From: CAYFPS01 sp964345075
GTDB taxonomy: Bacteria > CAIWAD01
Direction of reading: 5' to 3'
NCBI GenBank assembly: GCA_964345075.1
Contig: CAYFPS010000030.1
Location: 1 to 29,452, forward strand
Length of the DNA: 29,452 bases
The position numbers and the translations under genes are program-made. This document shows, piece by piece, positions 22,440 to 28,510 of this stretch. Under the pieces are notes generated by a model that made no database searches, had not been told where the DNA came from, and saw nothing but the letters and a program-made list of their open reading frames with translations. Position 1 is the stretch's first letter. Every line of letters begins with the position of its first letter.

Positions 22440-24995
22440 TCAATAGGGTGCCGGCAGATAGAAGACTTCGTAATCGGTTACGCTGTGTGCACGTGAAAGC
22501 GTACGCAGCTCGCGAATACGGCCTTCGTCAAAGCCCAGTTTCTTGAAGTCGATGATGCCTTCACCTTCCTGCGTGTGACAATCACCACAGCTCAGAGCCT
22601 CGTCTGCACTGCCGTTGATCCGGTCGTGGAAGCGGTCCTTCAGCTCGTTCATGCGGCTCTGGTTCATCACAACCGGGCTGTTCTCAAACTCGAGGGCGCG
22701 CTGGCTGCTGCGATCATCAAAGAGCGGGTTACCCGCCAGCACCAGTGCGATGTAGCTGGAATAGTTGTCCTCGCCAATGTTCTTCGGCTCGGAAAGCAGG
22801 TGGAAGGGAGTCTCGGGCTCGCCCTTTTTCTCCTTGCGCAGATCCACCCAGCGATACTGACCAGCGTCGATCCGGTCGCGATCCGCATGGCAGCTCTCAC
22901 AGGTCATGAAGCGGCTGTGCAGGTTGAGATAAGCGCGATCCTTGCGGTCCTCAACGTGCGGCAGCGCAGCATGGCAGACATTACACTCTGTCTCACGCAC
23001 GTTGGCGTCAACGTGTGTCACAGGATTGGCGTTGTGGAAGCGGTCGTGTCGCCAGTCCACATCTTCATGCGCGACCATCAGCGAGTAGCCGGGATCAGCC
23101 AGCACGGCATCGTGATCGGAGAGTGGCCGTGATACATTGACCAGATCCTTTGGCACGCGATCGGTTCCGGAAGCACCCAGATACTGCTGGAAGGACCAGA
23201 TCATCACGGCGCAGGTCACGAGGGTCAGCACCAGGAAGCTCCAGCCCAGTCCGCGGGCGAAGATATCACGCTTGCGCAGGCTGCGACGCTCGACAATTTC
23301 CTTGTGCTGCATCAGCTCTGGATGGAACTGCTCGGCCGCATCATCGGCCAGCATGGCTCCATGTTCTTCTTCGATGTCGTGCTCGTCCATGTCACCATCG
23401 ATCCAGACGGTGCTCATCGGCCAGCGTCCGGGCTTCCAGTGCACGTTCCAGAAGTGCCAGACGACGATGGCGGCCACAGCCAGAATGGCTTCCAGTGAGT
23501 GAACCAGGCGCGCCAGGTCCACGATGAACTTGCTGCCAAGGTGCTCGAACCAGAGGATCACACCCGTTGCGGTCATCACCAGAGAGCCCCAGGCAAAGGC
23601 CCAGTATTCAGCCTTTTCAGCGTAATTGAAGAAGCGGTGTGCCGGCGGATGCTCGCGGCGGCCCAGCATCCAGGCAATATTCTGGAAGACCAGCTTGATA
23701 TCCGAAGGCCTGGGAAGCATTTCCACCAGCAGCAGACGACCGCGCTTGGTGAAGAGGCTGTAAGCGATGTGATACACGGAGATCAGCGTGATCAGAATCG
23801 CGAAGACGCGGTGACTCCAGGCCCGGAAGGGCATGAAGTATTCCCAGCGCGTCAGGGTTCCAAAGTAGTCAGCCGGAATCCAGAGCAGGGCACCGGTCAA
23901 GGCCAGCATGGTAAAGGACACGAACATCACAATGTGTGATACACGCTCGGCCTTGTTCATGCGCACAAAGCGGCGACCGGCCTTCTTGTGCTCCATGTCT
24001 TCTTTGCGCTCCGCCTTGCTCCTTCTGCGGAACCAGTTGCTGAAGTCCAGCAGGTTATGCAGCATCATGCCGCCCAGCACAACAATGATCATCCAGATGT
24101 AGATCTGCTTGACCCAGAAGAGAATCTGAACCTTGTAGCCCTGGTAGAGGTTGTGCATCGAGCCCGCTGTGGCAAAGGCAACCGTCGCGCCATCGTGGCA
24201 ATTGGTCGTGCCGCAGGTTTCGCGAATGTTCGAGGGATGAATCGACGAACGCTTGTCGCGGTGACTGTAAATCTTGTGATGACCGTGGCAGTCGGCGCAA
24301 ACCGGGCTTCTGGCATCACCAAAGGAAAAGCCGCGACCGTGGAAACTCTCAAGGAAGCTCGAGACCATTGTCTGATTGATCAGCATGGTCTCCAGGCTGT
24401 CGGAAACCAGCTCGTTCTGCGTGTGACAGCGTACGCAAGCCTGGAAGGTCTGCTGCTGACGCCAGTACTGGTCTTCACTCAGGTGAAGCGCCAGGTGCTG
24501 GAAGTCCTGATCGAGCTCGTTGTAGGACTCGTGACAGGCCATGCACTTCTGCTTGGCGCGCTCCATGTCCGGCGGGAGCTCCTGCCAGTAGACGGAGTTC
24601 GTGTGGCAGTCCTTGCACTCGGGCTTCAGGTGATCGTAGTTGCTCGCGCCGTTTACGCCGTGGACGGACTCCTTGACTTCAAAGTCCATTTTCTTGTGGC
24701 TGAAGTCTTCGCCCGTGTAGGGATCGACCACATGGCAGGCAACCGAGCAGTTGACCTTCTGGACCGGGTAGGTGTGAGGCACCTGATCCACGTCCGTGTG
24801 ACACTGCCTGCAGGCAAAGCGTCCGTGCACGGATTGACGATAGGCCGACTCGTCGATATGGAAATTGCTGACACCGGACGAGTCCGAAACAGCAAACCAC
24901 ACCTGCCCGTGGCAGCCCATGCAATTCTCCGGGTCAAAACCCGATTCTGCCTGCGCAAATCCGGCAAACAGCAGCAGCGCTATGAGGAACTGCAT
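22440..24995 (-). CDS. Fused octaheme c / cytochrome b / triheme c membrane oxidoreductase
   Basis: 851 aa from MQFLIALLL (ATG at 24995, GGAG at 7 nt). Longer in-frame starts give a non-conserved leader. Domain order: signal peptide (to about 17); octaheme region with CXXCH at 25, 62, 127, 151, 187 and 233, CX3CH at 83 (CSVACH) and CX4CH at 261 (CGTTNCH); membrane helix about 293-313; a b-type cytochrome domain about 350-517 with four helices and membrane histidines (SHIVM, SHRVFAI, VYHIAY, LVHSLEA, WHFWNVH); a charged loop; membrane helix about 583-602; and a triheme region (CXXCH at 671, 699, 803). It carries eleven c hemes and probably two b hemes. Every part has a separate counterpart in the three genes immediately upstream. 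By analogy with Geobacter Cbc proteins such as CbcL, the expected role is to pass electrons between menaquinone and periplasmic cytochromes. Confidence 0.9.
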   Translation of the reverse strand: MQFLIALLLFAGFAQAESGFDPENCMGCHGQVWFAVSDSSGVSNFHIDESAYRQSVHGRFACRQCHTDVDQVPHTYPVQKVNCSVACHVVDPYTGEDFSHKKMDFEVKESVHGVNGASNYDHLKPECKDCHTNSVYWQELPPDMERAKQKCMACHESYNELDQDFQHLALHLSEDQYWRQQQTFQACVRCHTQNELVSDSLETMLINQTMVSSFLESFHGRGFSFGDARSPVCADCHGHHKIYSHRDKRSSIHPSNIRETCGTTNCHDGATVAFATAGSMHNLYQGYKVQILFWVKQIYIWMIIVVLGGMMLHNLLDFSNWFRRRSKAERKEDMEHKKAGRRFVRMNKAERVSHIVMFVSFTMLALTGALLWIPADYFGTLTRWEYFMPFRAWSHRVFAILITLISVYHIAYSLFTKRGRLLLVEMLPRPSDIKLVFQNIAWMLGRREHPPAHRFFNYAEKAEYWAFAWGSLVMTATGVILWFEHLGSKFIVDLARLVHSLEAILAVAAIVVWHFWNVHWKPGRWPMSTVWIDGDMDEHDIEEEHGAMLADDAAEQFHPELMQHKEIVERRSLRKRDIFARGLGWSFLVLTLVTCAVMIWSFQQYLGASGTDRVPKDLVNVSRPLSDHDAVLADPGYSLMVAHEDVDWRHDRFHNANPVTHVDANVRETECNVCHAALPHVEDRKDRAYLNLHSRFMTCESCHADRDRIDAGQYRWVDLRKEKKGEPETPFHLLSEPKNIGEDNYSSYIALVLAGNPLFDDRSSQRALEFENSPVVMNQSRMNELKDRFHDRINGSADEALSCGDCHTQEGEGIIDFKKLGFDEGRIRELRTLSRAHSVTDYEVFYLPAPY

Positions 24996-25014
24996 TGATC
25001 CTCTCCTTAAGCCT

Positions 25015-25815
25015 CTATTCCGCTGGCGGGAAGTAGAAGGTTCCATCATAATTTTCAACCATGCCCACGGCGGCAGATTCCTGCAGCTCGCGGATTCGTG
25101 ATACATCAAAACCAAGCTTGTCCCACGGGAAGTCCGTTTCCAGGCTGTGGCAAGCCTTGCAGGTCAAGGCCGGGCCGCCAACCTGCTCTTCGGCTTTGGC
25201 GCGGAAGGCTTCGTGATCCACACTTTCTCCGGACCTGACCGCATCACGGTACTGGGCGTGTGCCTTGTCGGCATAGGGAGTGAAGATCACGCGCTTGTTG
25301 TTTTCGTCATAGAGGTGCGGGGCAATGCGGGAGATGAAGTTCTCCGTGTTGGTCAAGCGCCCCTCGCCATCACGACTGACTCCGTAAGGGCCGGCCTTGG
25401 TAATCGCGTTCTTCTGATCGAAGTCCGTCCAGCGGTAGACCGCGTGTTCGCGCATGTCTTCCTTCAGGTGACAGGCCAGACAGGTCAGAAAGTGTGAGTG
25501 CTGATTGTTGAAAGACCTGCGGCTCTCGTCCTTCTTGTGGGGAAAGAGCTCGTGACAGGTCAGACAGGAACTCTGCTCGTCCAGCGGCAGCATCACGCGA
25601 TCTGTAACACCGTGATAGTGGTCTTCACGATTACGGTAGTCATCAAACCAGGTTTCCATCTGACGGATATGATCCACAAAGAGCGTGTCCGCGGTGGAAT
25701 CCTTGTGCTCATCCGATCCGTGACCGGAATTGGCCAGTGATACCAGATACCAGCTGCAGGATCCACCAATGCCCAGCAGCACAAGCACGTATACGAGGCG
25801 AAGCAGCTTGCTCAT
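25015..25815 (-). CDS. Membrane-anchored triheme c-type cytochrome
   Basis: 266 aa. An N-terminal uncleaved-looking helix (LLRLVYVLVLLGIGG) is followed by three CXXCH sites (CLTCH, CLACH, CKACH). The region matches the C-terminal part of the fused protein downstream: RF/HFLTC-type heme 2, the YRWTDFDQK / YRWVDLRKE segment and the ending KLGFDVSRIREL / KLGFDEGRIREL after heme 3. It overlaps the b-type cytochrome gene by 4 nt (ATGA), so the two should be made in step and form one complex, with the triheme domain in the periplasm. The role as the outlet of a quinol-linked module is inferred. Confidence 0.9.
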   Translation of the reverse strand: MSKLLRLVYVLVLLGIGGSCSWYLVSLANSGHGSDEHKDSTADTLFVDHIRQMETWFDDYRNREDHYHGVTDRVMLPLDEQSSCLTCHELFPHKKDESRRSFNNQHSHFLTCLACHLKEDMREHAVYRWTDFDQKNAITKAGPYGVSRDGEGRLTNTENFISRIAPHLYDENNKRVIFTPYADKAHAQYRDAVRSGESVDHEAFRAKAEEQVGGPALTCKACHSLETDFPWDKLGFDVSRIRELQESAAVGMVENYDGTFYFPPAE

Positions 25816-26558
25816 TTTGCATCCTCCTCGCCGGCCTCTTCATTCATCTCGGCCTTGCGCTCCTTTTCCAGAATCTCTTCAAGCTCAAGCGGGTGCTCGT
25901 GTCGCATCTCGCTTTCCGTCAGCGTTCCCTTGTACCAGACCTTGTTGGCCGGCCAGATGCGGGGATTGAAGTGCACGTTGTAGAAGTGCCAGATCGCGAT
26001 CGCGAGGAAGGCCAGCAGGGCTTCGTCCGAGTGGGCGACATAGGCAATCTGAATCAGCTCGGAAGCCATGAAACTGCCGGCTTCTTCGGGGAACCAGAGG
26101 ATAAGGCCTGATCCGGCCATGATGAACATACCCCAGAAGACTGCCCAGTAGTCGAACTTTTCGATGTAGCTGAACTTGTGGAACTGCGGACGCTCATCGG
26201 TCAGGAAAAGGAAGTGCCTGAGATTGAGCCAGAGATCCCGCGCGTCCTTCGGGCCAGGCAGCAGGGGAAGTTTCGTCAGCGGGGTCTTGTTGCGGATGAT
26301 CTTGTAAGAGATGTAGATCACGTGGACCACAAAGTCCACGATCATCACGGCGGCGGCCAGCCTGTGATACAGCCGCATGTTTTCGATGCCGCCAAAGAGG
26401 CCTACAAAGAGCTCCCAGAAACCACTGTCGGGGAACTTGATGGGAAAGCCGGTCAGCACCAGGATGATGAAGGGCACGAACATGAAGAGGTGCATCAAGC
26501 GGTGGCTGTAGGTGAAGCGGACAAATTCCCGCTCCGGTGCCTTGCGTGCGCTACTCAT
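25812..26558 (-). CDS. Cytochrome b561-type membrane subunit
   Basis: 248 aa from MSSARKAP (ATG at 26558, GGAGG at 8 nt, overlapping the preceding stop by 8 nt). Four hydrophobic helices carry histidines suited to two b hemes: YSHRLMHLFMF, LYHRLAAAVMI...VVHVIY, AHSDEALL and IWHFYNVHFNP. The family is that of di-heme b subunits of hydrogenases, formate dehydrogenases and Cbc-type complexes, which react with quinone. The sequence aligns along its whole length with residues about 350-560 of the fused protein, including the shared WP...VWY/VWI segment and the acidic cytoplasmic tail. It lies between its octaheme and triheme partners. Confidence 0.9.
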   Translation of the reverse strand: MSSARKAPEREFVRFTYSHRLMHLFMFVPFIILVLTGFPIKFPDSGFWELFVGLFGGIENMRLYHRLAAAVMIVDFVVHVIYISYKIIRNKTPLTKLPLLPGPKDARDLWLNLRHFLFLTDERPQFHKFSYIEKFDYWAVFWGMFIMAGSGLILWFPEEAGSFMASELIQIAYVAHSDEALLAFLAIAIWHFYNVHFNPRIWPANKVWYKGTLTESEMRHEHPLELEEILEKERKAEMNEEAGEEDAK

Positions 26559-27564
26559 GGCTGGACCCTCCCCGGCGACGATCATAGACCCAGCGACCGA
26601 AGTCGAGCAGGATATGCGTGAAGAGCAGGGCCATGGTAATACCCGTTAGCAGGATGAAACCCCATTCCACATAGAAAACGATGGCGTTGCTGTCCGGCGT
26701 AGGCTCGCTGTGCACGGCGCTCTTCGCAAAGGACAGGCTCGGCTCCACGTGGCAGCCAATAGTACCGCAGGTGTTGCGAATGTTGGATGTGGACAGGGTG
26801 GAAGCCGGGTCGGCGGCGGTCAGGATCATGTGATTCGAATGGCAGTCGGCGCAGTGAGCCACCTGATTCAGGCCGCGCTTCAGCGCCTTGCCGTGGAAGT
26901 GATGCTCAAATCCCGAAACCTGTGTCTCGTTAACGCCGAAGGAATTCATCAGCGAGTTGTCGGCGTGGCAGCTTGAGCAGATCTTCACAATGTCCAGCGA
27001 GCTTTCCGCGCTGCGATGGCTCATGTGACGATCCACATGCTCAACCACATTCAGCAGGCTGCCGCTTTCGTGGCAGTGAGCACAGTGCTGGGCCTGCTGT
27101 TCGACCAGCTCGGTGGGCTCTGCGTAGTGGCGATTGGCGTGGCAGTACTTGCAGCTGGGCTTCAGCGCGTTTTCCGCTTCTGTCTGCTCCGGATCAAATC
27201 CGTGTACGCCCAGATTGTGTGCGTCGACCTCATCCTTGTGGGAGAAGACGGTCAACTCAAAGGGGCGACTGACATGACAGGTTTTGCCGCAGTTGACTTC
27301 CTGAACGGGAAGCTCATGCGGGAACTGGTTGATGTCCTCGTGACAGTCGCGGCAGGGCACGGTCCTGTGCTCGGAGTGGGTAAAGAGGTCGTAGGCGACT
27401 TCGAAGTTCCTGAGCGAGCCGTCGTCGTCGACGCGGGCCAGCATGGGAAGGCCGTGACACAGCTCGCAATTGTCCTGGTCTGCCGTCTGCGGAACGGCGT
27501 GTGCGGGGAGAGCCCACGCGACAAAGGCCAGAACTGCCAGCAGCCTACAGATCGTGACAGGCAT
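26551..27564 (-). CDS. Membrane-anchored octaheme c-type cytochrome
   Basis: 337 aa with a signal peptide (to about residue 23) and a C-terminal membrane helix (about 295-320) ending in a basic tail (YDRRRGG). Heme sites are CXXCH at 33, 71, 138, 161, 196 and 238, CX3CH at 92 (CGKTCH) and CX4CH at 266 (CGTIGCH). The order of spacings (2,2,3,2,2,2,2,4) and the distances between sites match the N-terminal 270 residues of the fused protein. Also shared are FPHELPVQEVNC / VPHTYPVQKVNC and the SNIRxTCGT segment. Heme domain in the periplasm, docked on the b-type subunit encoded next. The ATG at 27564 (AAGGAG upstream) overlaps the preceding gene by 20 nt. Confidence 0.9.
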   Translation of the reverse strand: MPVTICRLLAVLAFVAWALPAHAVPQTADQDNCELCHGLPMLARVDDDGSLRNFEVAYDLFTHSEHRTVPCRDCHEDINQFPHELPVQEVNCGKTCHVSRPFELTVFSHKDEVDAHNLGVHGFDPEQTEAENALKPSCKYCHANRHYAEPTELVEQQAQHCAHCHESGSLLNVVEHVDRHMSHRSAESSLDIVKICSSCHADNSLMNSFGVNETQVSGFEHHFHGKALKRGLNQVAHCADCHSNHMILTAADPASTLSTSNIRNTCGTIGCHVEPSLSFAKSAVHSEPTPDSNAIVFYVEWGFILLTGITMALLFTHILLDFGRWVYDRRRGGSSHE

Positions 27565-28450
27565 AGCAGATTTGCTCCTTGGGTGCCCTTAACAGCTTGT
27601 GATTCATCGTCCGCTTGGCGGAGCCGGCACTCGTACAGGCAGGGCCGGTATCGTGACACGTGCTGCAGCTGATGGTGCCGTTTTCACCCAGCGGCAAGCC
27701 CGTGCCATTATGCATGACGAAGCGGTCCAGTGCGTCAGCGCTGCTCCGCTTCAGGCGGTTGTCGAAAATGGATTTGCCCAGATGCTCGCGTTCGTGTGAC
27801 ACATCCTTGTGGCACTTCATGCAAAGATCAGGCTGGGAAAGTTGCGTCTGACCCGTCACGGCCTGACCATTTTCACCAATGGCATGGCAGGACAAACAGG
27901 CCTGCTTTTCGCTGGCTGTCTGGTGCGGGTTGAAGGCGCGATAGTCTTCGCGCTTGTGACACGAGAAACAAAAATCTGTCTCGCGCGGCCAGGGGCCTCC
28001 GCGCAGCATGGCGCGATTGCTTCGATCCGACTTGCAGGCAATGCCGTGACACGTGATACACGTTGATTTTCCATCAGCGCCCAGCACGGCCCCTTGGAAG
28101 ACCGGGGCGGCCTTGCTGTCTGCAGGGAAATGAGTGCTGTGGATTTCGGCTGCATGGGCTTCTGCCTGATGGCAGTCCGTGCAGGATTCAGGCCTGATGT
28201 TCGCGCTGGAGGGCTCGACTCCAGCCGAATGACAATCCGCGCAGGCCTGCTTTTTTCCGTGCGGGTTGTCCTTGTCGGGAAGGGTCAGGTGGTAGACGGG
28301 GCGAGCTGTGGCGCAGGTGCCAGTGGCGCCCGGCTCACTGACGCAGAGCTGGCAGCCCTTGCCCGTGTCCGATTCGGCGGCGCGCAGCGGCAGGGCTGCG
28401 AACAGAGTCAGCAGTAGCGCCGTCAGCATGCCGATGGGTCGTCCATTCAT
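27545..28450 (-). CDS. Soluble periplasmic octaheme c-type cytochrome
   Basis: 301 aa, first complete gene of the cytochrome operon. A signal peptide ends near LRAAE. Eight CXXCH sites at residues 70, 90, 131, 161, 185, 210, 262 and 295, the last directly at the C-terminus (CYACHDL). A ninth, CQLCV at 33, has the cysteine pair but lacks the histidine. There is no membrane anchor, so it is probably a mobile or bridging carrier between the inner-membrane modules and the outer-membrane conduit. It is not a close match to the membrane-anchored octaheme encoded next: spacings and motifs differ. Its ATG is only 19 nt after a strong hairpin, and its ribosome binding site is weak. Confidence 0.88.
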   Translation of the reverse strand: MNGRPIGMLTALLLTLFAALPLRAAESDTGKGCQLCVSEPGATGTCATARPVYHLTLPDKDNPHGKKQACADCHSAGVEPSSANIRPESCTDCHQAEAHAAEIHSTHFPADSKAAPVFQGAVLGADGKSTCITCHGIACKSDRSNRAMLRGGPWPRETDFCFSCHKREDYRAFNPHQTASEKQACLSCHAIGENGQAVTGQTQLSQPDLCMKCHKDVSHEREHLGKSIFDNRLKRSSADALDRFVMHNGTGLPLGENGTISCSTCHDTGPACTSAGSAKRTMNHKLLRAPKEQICYACHDL

Positions 28451-28461
28451 CCTGGTGGTTC

Positions 28462-28498
28462 CGGAAAATGGGCCGCCCGCAGATGCGCGGGCGGCCCC
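28462..28498 (-). terminator. Strong hairpin terminator or attenuator before the cytochrome operon
   Basis: A perfect 11-bp GC stem: GGGCCGCCCGC (28497-28487) pairs with 28480-28470, with a 6-nt loop, then ATTTTC on the minus strand. It follows the rhodanese stop codon by about 12 nt and precedes the octaheme ATG by 19 nt. The short T-tract suggests partial rather than complete termination. Confidence 0.75.
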
Positions 28499-28510
28499 GT
28501 TAGGTCAGGC

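Larger units (their letters stand above)
6425..28060. repeat. Dispersed octamer GTGATACA / TGTATCAC, 20 copies
   Basis: Counted by eye on both strands. GTGATACA begins at 6425, 6582, 12394, 12409, 12687, 16800, 21984, 23129, 23769, 23936, 25098, 26364 and 28053. TGTATCAC begins at 8387, 12281, 13400, 16567, 18498, 18843 and 22207. About one copy would be expected by chance in 29 kb. Near-variants GTGTTACA/TGTAACAC occur at 6728, 7139, 12993, 15944, 17968 and 25603. I found none in 1-5800. Copies lie inside coding regions in different reading phases. Confidence 0.75.

Noticed and set aside
23988..24998. 336-codon open frame on the plus strand opposite the fused cytochrome
   Set aside because: It is antisense to a clearly coding multiheme/cytochrome b gene, has no recognisable family or ribosome binding site, and is a usual by-product of GC-rich codon usage.
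14885..28450. Regularly recurring GTGACA/GTGGCA and TGACAG words resembling a spaced repeat array
   Set aside because: They are the reverse complement of the Cys-His codons of CXXCH heme sites (TGTCAC, TGCCAC) and vary in spacing; this is not a CRISPR array.
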